Below, piece after piece: positions 42,568 to 51,948 of a DNA stretch of 64,000 bases (the stretch's first letter is position 1; each line of letters starts with the position of its first letter). Made by a program: the position numbers and the translations under genes. Origin of the DNA: Iodobacter fluviatilis (GTDB lineage Bacteria; Pseudomonadota; Gammaproteobacteria; Burkholderiales; Chitinibacteraceae); assembly GCF_900451195.1 (NCBI RefSeq), contig NZ_UGHR01000001.1, positions 992,001-1,056,000 of the forward strand, written 5' to 3'. Under the pieces are notes generated by a model. The model was given only the letters and a program-made list of their open reading frames with translations, had not been told where the DNA came from and searched no databases.

Positions 42568-44619
42568 TTACTTCTCCTCTTTTAAGTCAACTTTCAGTGT
42601 ATTACTGACTGTTGATCCAGCAATTTTAAGGTTCATATTTTCTAATGGCCATGGGGTATTCCAAGCATCATCGTAGTGGGTTGCTAATTTAACCCATGTT
42701 GACTCTTCATTTGGTAAGGCTTGCATAGGCATATCTAAACTCTTCGGCCCGCTCCAATCATGACTCTCGCCCTTAATACTCACTTTCCCCGGCGCATGCA
42801 GCTCGATCTTGCCGTCTTTGATGCGGATATAAGCGCCGCCTGCGGTGAGCAGGATTTCTTGTTTGGCGTTGAAGAGGCCCTTGCCTTTGATGGCGGTGAA
42901 CCTGGCGTTTTTGTCGGCGGTGATTTCGATGTCGTCGCTTTGGGCCTGCATTTGTAGCTGGCCTTTGGCGGCGATCAGCTTCATGGTGATTTTGTCTTTA
43001 ACGCCGCCGGTAAACAGGCTGATGTGCTGGCCCACGTTATGAATCCAGCGGCGGCCGGTGCTTTGGTTGCTGTCTCTTTGGGCGACTTGGTCTAGGTTGC
43101 TGCCTGCGCTGAGGGTCTGGCTTTGCGGGGTGGTGATGGCCACTCCATCCTCGCCGTGCAGCAGGATGATTTTTTGTTGGCCTGCTTGCTCTTTGGATTT
43201 GGTTTTACCGTCTTTATCCGTGTTTGACCCAGCTTCAAAGCTTTTGCTGGCGTGCACATGGTGGTGCAGGTGGCCGTGGTTGGCTTTGTCGCCGGGGCTG
43301 TTGTCGGGTTTGATGGTTTGATCATCGTCGCCGGTTTCCATGCTGTCGGCGAGTTGTTTGGTGGCGTATTCGCCGAGGTTTTTGGCGGTTTCCAGGGCGG
43401 ATTCCAGCTGGCTTTGCGCTGGGCTGCGGTCTAGCTGTTTGCCGGATGCGCCGCCTTTGGCTTCGGTGCTGATGAGTAAGCCGCTGGCGCGAATGGCACC
43501 TTGTTTGTCGGTGCGCAGCTCAAAGCCTTCGCCGCGTGGCTCGCCTTTGCCGTCGGTGCGTGGATGGATTAAGTAGCCAAGGTTGAGCTGAGTTTTACCG
43601 TGCTCGCTGGATAATTTGGTGCGCACTTCGCCCTTAGTGTCATCAAACAGCAGCTCGCCGTATTGGCCGCCTTCAAATTCTTTACTCTTAATGCCGGATA
43701 GGGTTTTGTTGGCGGGTAAAGCGCCTGCGCCGCTAAAGGTGGGCACCGGGTGGCTGCCGTTATAGACCACGGCGGTGACGATAGGGCGGTCGATATCGCC
43801 TTCGATAAAATCGACTAAAACTTCCTGGCCGATGCGCGGAATAAACTGGTGACCAAAGCCTGCGCCCGCACTCGGCATAGAGACACGTATCCAGCAGGAT
43901 GATTTGTCATCCAGGTTTGCGCCAAACTCTGGGTGCTCTGCGGCACGCTGCCAGTGGAATTGCACCTTAATCCGGCCTTGCTCGTCGGTATGGACTTCTG
44001 ATCCGGCGGGGCCCACTACGGTGGCGGTTTGTACGCCAAAGCTTTTGGGTTTGCTCAGTGGCTCATGAGCAAAGGCAGGGGTAATCGGCTGGCCGCGCCT
44101 TTGGGCGGTGAAATCGGCCTGGTAAGGAGGATTCGCGGTTGAAACCGCTCCTATGAGTAGGCTGGGGGCGACTAGGCCAAGTTGCTGGGTCAAATCCACC
44201 GGCAGATTATTCTGCGCGGTGAACTTTAGCTCGGTAATGGCAAATTCGCGCTGCTCGGCCGCATCCCATTCGTGGGCGGGGTGGTCTTCTAATCTGAACC
44301 ATTGCCCGGCTTGCAGGCTGCGTAAAGTGCCAGAGCCGGTGAAGGATTTCTTTTGCGCGTCCAAAGCCTGCTGACGCAAGTTAGCGTAGTGGCTTAGGCC
44401 TTCGGCATCGCTGGCGTAATAGTGGGTCTGGGCGTCGTAATCTTCAAAGCTTGATTGGATTTGCTGCCCGCCATCACCCTAGTCTACCGCACTATGATCG
44501 GCGGTGTGGCTGGTGTTAGCGGCTTTGTAATTAAAGCTGGCGAGTGATACCGAGCCGCTGCCTACCTGTCGCTGGCTATTCCACTCGGTAAGTGCATCGC
44601 TCTCTTCGGTGGCATCCGT
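42568..44619 (-). pseudogene. vgrG: VgrG remnant: 5' truncation plus nonsense mutation
   Basis: Nearly identical over most of its length to the VgrG at 56501, but homology begins only at the DATEES position (about residue 232 of that protein), so the N-terminal base domain is gone. In the remaining frame a TAG at 44479-44481 replaces the CAG of the intact copy (AVDQGDGGQ). An internal ATG at 44379 would still give a 603-residue C-terminal part with OB fold and DUF2345 region. The tail after GPKSLDMP differs from the other copies and is specific to the effector that follows. It probably cannot form a functional spike by itself. Confidence 0.88.
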
Positions 44620-44904
44620 TCCCATTCTTTACGCAGGCTGTGGGCGGATGAAAAACCGTGTTTAAAACAAACTTAAATTAATTTTACTCTGACCCTAGTT
44701 ATTCCAGTTATTCTGATTTTTACGTGATCGGCTAATAGCTTACAGGCATTATCCACATACTTTAACCCGTCGCTCGGTACTGGGGAATCCCCCTAGTAAA
44801 GACTTAAGGAAGTGTTTAAGTTCGGGATATAACACATCGGAGGTATTAATAACATATGCCCAGCCAAATATAAAAATGAAAGGCGGGGGAAATAAAAGCA
44901 AAGA
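44620..44904. repeat. Junction spacer with GGGTCAGAGTAAAATTAA motif
   Basis: No gene. On the minus strand the motif AGGGTCAGAGTAAAATTAA occurs about 35 bases upstream of the vgrG breakpoint. It matches one end of the palindromic elements at 49538 and 51362. The remainder is unremarkable intergenic DNA. Confidence 0.6.
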
Positions 44905-45300
44905 TTAGCTACTTAATTTTGTAGATAAATTACAATCAGATTGTATAAAAATATGATTGAGCGATTGAATTGCCTCAGAAAAAAATTGTGCGTCTTTTGT
45001 GAATTTTATTAATAGCCCTTTACACTCAAATTTATTGATTAATTCTTCCGAAAATATAATTTCTAAGTCTTTGTTTGTGACAGTAACTTTTTTAAAACCT
45101 CCATTGCCAGAGTACTCTCTACTGCAAACCTCATAATAATATAAGTCATCATCATCTACTGCTCTTTGCAGGATAAGATACTTCTCTGGGGAAGGAGTAT
45201 TGTCATTAGCAAAAGCGACAGTCCAACAATCTGAGTCTTCATCAAAAAATGAAGTAATACATATAGCTTCGAATTTATAAAATTCATCTTTTTCATTCAT
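44905..45300 (-). CDS. Imm10-like immunity protein
   Basis: 131 residues from the ATG at 45300, which overlaps the Rhs stop (ATGA). The pattern DCWTVAFANDNTPSPEKYLI, then LQRAVDDDDLYYYEVCSREY and YSGNGGFKKV suits immunity protein family Imm10, which accompanies several nuclease or deaminase toxins; the family name is from memory. Predicted cytoplasmic antidote to the deaminase tip encoded just upstream. AT-rich. Confidence 0.75.
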   Translation of the reverse strand: MNEKDEFYKFEAICITSFFDEDSDCWTVAFANDNTPSPEKYLILQRAVDDDDLYYYEVCSREYSGNGGFKKVTVTNKDLEIIFSEELINKFECKGLLIKFTKDAQFFSEAIQSLNHIFIQSDCNLSTKLSS

Positions 45301-47983
45301 TTTTTTGTTGTCCATATATTTGTTTGGCCTTGTTCGCTTGGCCATGTGTATTTTATGCTTGAGCCACTTTGCTTTGCTTTTTTATTCATTTTACCTTTGC
45401 AAGAGGTGCAAGGCGGATATTCTCCTTCAATAAGAACATTACCCCCTGATTTTAAATCAAGATCTTTCATGGCTCTTGCTTCTGTGTGAGTGGCTAGCGT
45501 ACTTTGAGGAAATCCTAGTGCTTTTTCCTCTTCTGTCATGTTGCCACTTTGATAAATTGAACTGCTAGTAGTGGTTCCTTGCTGATTTTGTACTGTAACT
45601 GTTGCAGTATGTGTGCCTTTACCTGATCCAAATTTTGCCAGTCCCAGCGGATCAATCCACTCAACCGGATTCGGCGCATAAGCATGGGTATTTAATCCCC
45701 CCATTAGCCCAATCGGATCACTCGATATAAACCGCCCAATCTCCGGATCGTAATAGCGGTGGCGGTTGTAGTGCAAGCCGGACTCTTCGTCGAAGTATTG
45801 GCCTTGGAAGCGGATTGGATTGTTGATGCCCGCTGTCTTTGCGGCTTCGCTGATGACGACCTGCGCTTCACCCCACGCTTTATATTCCGCGCTCCATGCG
45901 ATTTCGCCGTTTTCATCGCTCAGTGTTTGTGGCGTGCCGAGATGATCTACGTGGTAGTAGGCGGTGTGTTCTTGTTCGCTATCGTTGGCGGAAACGATTT
46001 GTGCCAGCGGAATAAAGCTATTGGGTTCAAACAGGTAATGGCGGGTGTGTTCGGCAGTTTTTTCTAGGGCGATGACGTCGCCGTCCCAGATGAATTCTGT
46101 CTTACCTTTGGCGTTTTCTTTGCCGATGCGGCGGCCGAATACGTCGTAGAAGTATTTGGTTTCACCGGCCTGGCTGCTGATTTTGCTCAGACGGTTAAAA
46201 CCATCCCAGCTGAATTTGGTGGCTTGTTCGCCTTGCTGTTTTTCGATCAAATTGCTGCGGGCGTCGTATTTATAATGGGTTCCGGCGTATTGCTTTAATA
46301 GGTTGCCGAGTACGGCTGGCATGGCAGGTAAGCTAGCTATTGCTAGCGTGTTTTGTATCACTCAAATTACTGGCTGGGTCGAAAGCAAAAGTTTCATGGC
46401 CGAGGCGGCTGTTGGCGGCGATAAGGCGGCCTACAGGGTCGTATTGATAACTGATCTGGCCGCTGCGGCTGTCGCTGATGCCCAGCAATTGGCCGACTGG
46501 ATCGTATTTGTAGCTACGGTTGCTGCTGGTTTTACCGCTGAGTGTTTGTTGGGTAATGCGGCCCATTTTGTCGAAATGGTTTTGGGCAGTCAGCTGATTG
46601 CCCAAGGTGCGCTGGGTTTCGCGGTGCAGATCATCCCGCTCAAAGCTGGCGATTTCTTGTTTATTCCACAGCATGCCGTGCACATGGCCGCTGCCGTAAA
46701 CCAGCCAGTCGGTGCGCTGGCCATCGGGGCGGATGCTGGCGATGCGGTTGCCCAGCTCGTCGTATTCGTGCTGCCAGTTGTATTGCTGTTGCTGGCCGAA
46801 TAGCTTGTATTCGTGGCGCTCGGTGATGAGGTTGCCGACGGCATCAAAAGCAAAATGGCATTCGCTGTATTGGTTTTTAGCGGCGTAAATCCGGCCAAGT
46901 GCATCGTATTTAAAGCGCTCACGGCTTTGGCCGCTGCTGCGCTCGATTAAGCGGCCGGCATTGTCGTAGGCGAGGGCGGTGGTTTTGCCCGCTTCTTCAA
47001 TTTTTAGCAGGCGGCCGCTGCTGGCTTCGTATTGATAGCGGGTGCGCCGGTTGCCAAAGTCTGTTTCTTCTTGCAAACGGCTGGCCAGATCGTAACTGAA
47101 GCGATAATGCTCGTTATTTTCATTGGTCAGCTGGGTAAGCCGCCCCAGTTTGTCGTATTGGTAGCTGAGGGTTTGGCCTGCCGCATCAAGGCGGCTGCTG
47201 ACCCGGCCCACGCGGTCGTATTCAAACTGCGTTTTGCGCTTAAGGGCATCGGCATGGCTGAGCAAGCGGCCTTCAGCATCGTATTGCAGCTCATTCTGCG
47301 TGCCATCAGGGTTGATGATTTTAGCCAGCTGGCCATCGCTGCCATATTGGTACTGACTGGCATTACCTGCTGCATCTTGCGTAACAATCAGGCGGCCACG
47401 GGCATCGTATTGCCACTGGCTGGTTTTGCCAGAGCAATCGCTATAGCTTTGCAGCAAGCCATCCGGGCGATATTTAATTTGTTTTTTACCGCCCTTGGCA
47501 TCGGTGATGCTGACGGGCAGGCCAGGTGTATTGCGTTTTATGACCCAGCGGATCGGTTTCTTCGATGAGCTGGTTTTTAGTGTTGTAAGCGCGTAGCCAT
47601 TTTTCCCCTGTTGGATCGAGGATTTCGTTTGGGTTTTGCTGCTGATCGTAGCTAAACCGCACTTCACTGCCATCCTGCCGCTCGTGCAGCAGCATATTGC
47701 CTTCATCATCGTATTCAAATGTCTCCGAGGAGCCATCTGGAAAGATGTGGCTGATGAGCTGTTTTTTAGCATCAAAGTTAAACCATTCTTCATTATGGTC
47801 CGGGTAAACGATGCGGTAGTTGTAGCCTTTTTCATCAAAGTAATATTCGGTGGTCTGGCCCAGCGCATCGGTTACATAGGTGAGATCAATATTTTTATCC
47901 CACGCTAAGCGAATATCCATGCTGCCATCGTCGGCGTATTCGCGGATCGCCTTTGCATCTGCATGCTGGCCATCCCACTCCAT
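45297..47983 (-). pseudogene. Frameshifted Rhs fragment with deaminase-type tip
   Basis: Rhs repeats run from an EWDG site near 47983 through three successive frames. The first break, near 47525, is where the DPLGHKTQY motif loses about 11 bases. The second, near 46345, is where DTKH runs into a TAG. The last frame ends in the core border and a tip of about 100 residues with ATHTEARAMKDL and YPPCTSCKGKM. These are the H-x-E and P-C-x-x-C zinc motifs of cytidine-deaminase-fold toxins. Also N-terminally truncated. The toxin tip and its Imm10-like partner remain intact, so this is a plausible silent cassette. Confidence 0.85.
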
Positions 47984-48041
47984 TTAATTAACTGTGGTCT
48001 GTCCCAAATTTGTTTTCTAATACCAAAGTAGATATGGATTA

Positions 48042-48476
48042 TTACTTAATATCGAAGAACCACTCAATGAAATCATTAAAGGATTCCCATTTTTTTTCTA
48101 TAGAACCATGTTGAAAATTGATGAGTATTGACCCTGTCTCGAGATATATTACCCATCCAGTTTTTGAGTCATAAAAAAATCCCGATCCATTTTCAAAATT
48201 ATCTAGTGCCAAGTAGTTATCAGGTATCCCAAGTGTCTTTTTCTGACTACTAGTATTTTCTATATAATTTGTATTAGCTATGTGCCACCCAATTTGATGT
48301 ATTTGTCCTTTTTTGGAGCAAAAGGAAGGGCCGTCCTCTGCATGTAAGAAAAAAAAGGCAGCATCTGAGTCCAGTGGTATTCCAAGTAACTCAAGGGAGC
48401 TTACATAAGCATCAGATATTTCATCAAACCACCAGTTTTTTTTCTTCATAAAATCAATTAATTTATTCGATATCAT
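48042..48476 (-). CDS. SUKH-like immunity protein for the LHH toxin
   Basis: 144 residues from the ATG at 48476, just after the Rhs stop, with AAAGGA ten bases upstream; an in-frame ATG 21 bases earlier would overlap the Rhs end. ISNKLIDFMKKKNWWFDEIS at the start, then YLALDNFENGSGFFYDSKTG and WESFNDFIEWFFDI at the end, fit the SUKH superfamily. Cognate antidote to the LHH nuclease tip by position. Confidence 0.78.
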   Translation of the reverse strand: MISNKLIDFMKKKNWWFDEISDAYVSSLELLGIPLDSDAAFFFLHAEDGPSFCSKKGQIHQIGWHIANTNYIENTSSQKKTLGIPDNYLALDNFENGSGFFYDSKTGWVIYLETGSILINFQHGSIEKKWESFNDFIEWFFDIK

Positions 48477-48477
48477 G

Positions 48478-49537
48478 TTATTGGCATCCTTTACCATTTC
48501 TTCTTTTGACTTCGTTCTGTGCCCGATCTTTCCAATATGCATCTCTATCAAGATTAAAACTGTCTCTATCCACCGGTCTTTCTGGGTGAGCATTTGGAAG
48601 GTATGGGTGCAAAGCATTACTGCCATAGTATTTTTGGTGTGTATCTGCTGACAATTCAAACAGCGAACCATTTGCATCTTGCTTGGAGTGGTGTAGGTTT
48701 AATTGGGAGTACTTTCCATTTTTTACAACAAAAGGGCTTTTTCCTTCATTTGCTAATTCTAAGTTTGTCTTTACACCATTTCGTGTATTTGCAGGTAAAT
48801 CCCAGTTTATATCTTGTTGATAGGTTGTGTGTTGCTTATTTGAAGGCGAATTAAAGCATGACTTATTGAAAATTTTTGCTAAGCCTAATGGATCAATCCA
48901 TCCCGTCGGATTCGGCGCATAAGCATGGGTATTAAACCCTCCCATTAACCCAATCGGATCGCTCGATATAAACCGCCCAATCTCTGGATCGTAATAGCGG
49001 TGGCGGTTGTAGTGCAAGCCGGATTCTTCGTCGAAGTATTGGCCTTGGAAGCGGATTGGGTTGTTGATACCGGCTGTCTTTGCCGCTTCACTAATGACGA
49101 CCTGCGCTTCACCCCACGCCTTGTACTCCGCGCTCCACGCAATTTCGCCGTTTTCATCGCTGAGTGTTTGTGGCGTGCCGAGGTGGTCTACGTGGTAGTA
49201 GGCCATTTTTTCGCTGTCATCATTGGCGGTAATGATCTGTGCCAGCGGAATAAAACTATTAGGTTCAAACAGGTAATGCCGGGTGTGTTCGGCGGTTTTT
49301 TCTAGGGCGATGACGTCGCCGTCCCAGATGAATTCTGTTTTACCGTGGGCGTTTTCTTTGCCGATGCGGCGGCCGAATACGTCGTAGAAGTATTTGGTTT
49401 CGCCTGTTGCATTGCTGATTTTGCTCAGGCGGTTAAAGCCATCCCAGCTGTATATTGGGTGATCTGCTCGCCTTGCTGCTTTTCAATCAGATTGCTGCGG
49501 GCGTCGAATTTGTAATGGGTTCCGGCATATTGCTTCA
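48478..49537 (-). pseudogene. Short Rhs fragment with LHH nuclease tip
   Basis: Homology to the Rhs core begins at 49537, beside the repeat element at 49538-49616. The frame breaks near 49450, where two extra bases in the QYSWDG region lead into a stop. The last 242 codons (from 49206) are open. They carry the core border (DPIGLMGG, DPLGLAKIF) and a 130-residue tip with SQLNLHHSKQDANGSLFELS, the LHH motif of HNH/Endo VII toxins. It ends 1 base before the SUKH-like start. Displaced orphan module. Confidence 0.85.
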
Positions 49538-49616
49538 AATAACTGGAGGCGTAACAAAATTAAATCCTCTTGGACCTAAAAAAAGCATACTTAATTTTAC
49601 TCTGACCCCAGTTGTT
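49538..49616. repeat. Palindromic MITE-like element, copy A
   Basis: On the minus strand it runs from AACTGGGGTCAGAGTAAAAT to an end ATTTTGTTACGCCTCCAGTT; these are imperfect inverted copies of each other. About 79 bases, lying exactly at the 5' breakpoint of the LHH Rhs fragment. Copy B is at 51362-51443. Confidence 0.75.
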
Positions 49617-49633
49617 GCATGTGAGTCCAAATT

Positions 49634-50293
49634 TCAAATTGGATCATACGTGGGTTTTTCATTAGAGGTACTTTGATCTTTATTTAATTTTAATAAATCA
49701 AGATCCAGGAAATCAACTCCTTTAATTCCTTCTCGCTCAAGATGAGCTTTCATTTTCTCTGAAATTATTAAACTAAATTGAATGGGTGCAGTATATCGTG
49801 TGTCAAACAAATCAAAATTGAACTCATTTTTAATTTTTAATAGCTCAAAGTCATAATTTGATTCGTTAACAAATTTACTGGCGTGTAAATCAAAAACTTC
49901 TTCTTTTTTAAGAGGTTTAGTTCTCCCAACAAAATATGACTTGCCAAGAACACCATCTCCGTTCTTATCAATATATTTAACAGGGCTAATTTGAATAAAA
50001 TTAGTTTTATATTCTGAAATAATCGAAGCAAATTTCTCACTAAGGACATAGAAGTAACTAGATCCACTTCTTATGTCGTATTCATATTTTGTATTCTCCG
50101 TTACTAAGAATAGGTCGGAAGGGAATGGCGGAATGGGGGTGCCATATCTCTTAGGCCCCGTATACCAAGGTAATTTACCATAGCCTCCAGTTTTGTACGT
50201 TTTAGCATCAAATGTGTTTAGTAAATACACATAATAGAAGCCCGAAGGACATCCTGTTTCTTCTTTTGCTGCCATGACAAAATACTTGCTCAT
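49634..50293 (-). CDS. Putative immunity protein for the second AHH-like tip
   Basis: 219 residues. It starts ten bases after the stop of the Rhs fragment at 50304. MSKYFVMAAKEETGCPSGFY at the start and FVGRTKPLKKEEVFDLHASK in the middle give it a two-part layout like Imm11/Imm43-type proteins, but I cannot fix the family. The role as cognate antidote rests on position. AT-rich. Confidence 0.7.
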   Translation of the reverse strand: MSKYFVMAAKEETGCPSGFYYVYLLNTFDAKTYKTGGYGKLPWYTGPKRYGTPIPPFPSDLFLVTENTKYEYDIRSGSSYFYVLSEKFASIISEYKTNFIQISPVKYIDKNGDGVLGKSYFVGRTKPLKKEEVFDLHASKFVNESNYDFELLKIKNEFNFDLFDTRYTAPIQFSLIISEKMKAHLEREGIKGVDFLDLDLLKLNKDQSTSNEKPTYDPI

Positions 50294-50303
50294 TTTTCAA
50301 ATC

Positions 50304-51361
50304 TCAACTTAATCTGGTTGGACATTGCCCTGGGTTTAGCTGGGCTCGCATATCACTTCTTTTTTTATCCTGCAATCTGCCAATTTGAGTCCTTGCCTCT
50401 GCGGCCGATATTCTTCCTTGTTGATAACGATCTTTTACTCCATTGTCATCATTCTCTACAGATCTTGAGTAATTTGAATGCGAGCCATTATGGTAATACT
50501 TTCTGTTCATTGCTAAAGCGTCAGTAGAGTTGTCCGGCATTAAAACACCATTAGATCGATGGTCACGCATTCCGCTCATACCAATATCATCAAAAAAGGT
50601 CTCGTTTCTATTCCACACATCTTGCGGTATAAGATGTTGAGCTTGCTTCTTATCGTACTTTACGCCAGCTAAACTTTTATCAAGAGCGCAACTGCCACCT
50701 TTTTTCTTTAGCCCCCAAGGATCTACCCACCCAGTCGAATTAGGCGCATACGCATAAGTATTAAATCCCCCAAACAAGCCTATCGGATCGCTGCTAATAA
50801 ACCGCCCAATCTCTGGATCGTAATAGCGGTGACGGTTGTAGTGCAAGCCGGATTCTTCGTCGAAGTATTGGCCTTGGAAGCGAATCTGATTATTGATGCC
50901 CGCTGTCTTTGCGGCTTCGCTGATGACGACCTGCGCTTCACCCCACGCTTTATATTCCGCGCTCCATGCGATTTCGCCGTTTTCATCGCTTAAGGCCTGC
51001 GGCGTACCAAGTTGATCCACATGGTAGTAGGCAGTGTGGCTGCTTTCACCTTGTTCCACAATCTGCGCTAGCGGGATAAAGCTGTTGGGCTCGAACAGGT
51101 AATGACGTGTTTGTTCGGCCGTTTTTTCCAAGGCGATGACGTCACCGTCCCAGATAAACTCTGTCTTGCCTTGGGCATTTTCTTTGCCGATGCGGCTGCC
51201 GAATACGTCGTAGAAGTATTTGGTTTCGCCTGCTGCGTTGCTGATTTTTTTCAGGCGGTTGAAACCATCCCAGCTGTATTGGGTGGTTTGTTCGCCTTGC
51301 TGCTTTTCAATTAGATTGCTGCGGGCAGCATATTTGTAATGGGTTCCGGTGTATTGCTTAA
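50304..51361 (-). pseudogene. Short Rhs fragment with AHH-like nuclease tip
   Basis: Rhs core homology starts at 51361 beside repeat copy B and stays in frame to the stop. No ATG is available near the start; the first usable codon is a TTG at 51131. After the core border (DPIGLFGG, DPWGLKKK) comes a tip of about 130 residues with KKQAQHLIPQDVWNRNETFF and YYHNGSHSNYSRSVE, an AHH-type nuclease arrangement. Displaced orphan module with an intact immunity gene behind it. Confidence 0.83.
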
Positions 51362-51443
51362 AATAACTGGAGGCGGAACAAAATTAAATTCTCTTGGGGG
51401 ATTCGAGAAAACAAATTTAATTTTACTCTGACCCCAGTTGTTT
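51362..51443. repeat. Palindromic MITE-like element, copy B
   Basis: Same layout as copy A: minus-strand end AACTGGGGTCAGAGTAAAAT and opposite end AATTTTGTTCCGCCTCCAGT. It abuts the Rhs breakpoint. A short tandem repeat (unit about 21 bases, CAGTTGTTTCCTCGGACTT) continues to about 51480. Confidence 0.75.
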
Positions 51444-51499
51444 CCTCGGACTTCAGTTGTTTCCTCGGACTTCAGTTGTCACCTGTTATTCAAACTCTT

Positions 51500-51934
51500 T
51501 TACAACTCACATTCAAGCTCTTCCAAAAGACATGAAATTTTATTTCTATCGTCTTCATTAACCTTGAATTTCTTTTCTTTCATAACATCAACAGAACGCC
51601 TTAGGAGATCCATCAACATGAGGAGCCGTTTCTCTTTAGGGGCAGTCGAAAAGATACTAAAGTCAAGTTGAAGCCTAATTTCCATAGCTTTAGGATTTCT
51701 CCTTACACAATTCGTTTCCCCAAAAAAATCTAAAAATTCATCTGAAACACAGACGTAAATCACACCCCAAACTTCAAAGTCGTTATCAAACTGAACGCCC
51801 TTTAATTTTGTATTTATTTTTTCTTCAATGCTATTGAAGAGTAGCCTTAACTCTTTTGCATAAGCAGACTCTTCAATACTTGAGTCATCCAATTGAGTTG
51901 GATCACTAGTTTCAGATGTACTCCAGAATCTCAT
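51500..51934 (-). CDS. Imm44-like immunity protein of the intact Rhs
   Basis: 144 residues. It starts 14 bases after the stop of the intact Rhs gene. MRFWSTSETSDP, FNSIEEKINTKLKGVQFD, RRNPKAMEIRLQLDFSIF and LLRRSVDVMKEKKFKVNEDD fit what I remember of immunity family Imm44. Predicted cytoplasmic inhibitor of the GIY-YIG-like tip, protecting the producer and its kin. Confidence 0.78.
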   Translation of the reverse strand: MRFWSTSETSDPTQLDDSSIEESAYAKELRLLFNSIEEKINTKLKGVQFDNDFEVWGVIYVCVSDEFLDFFGETNCVRRNPKAMEIRLQLDFSIFSTAPKEKRLLMLMDLLRRSVDVMKEKKFKVNEDDRNKISCLLEELECEL

Positions 51935-51948
51935 ATCAATTCCATCTA

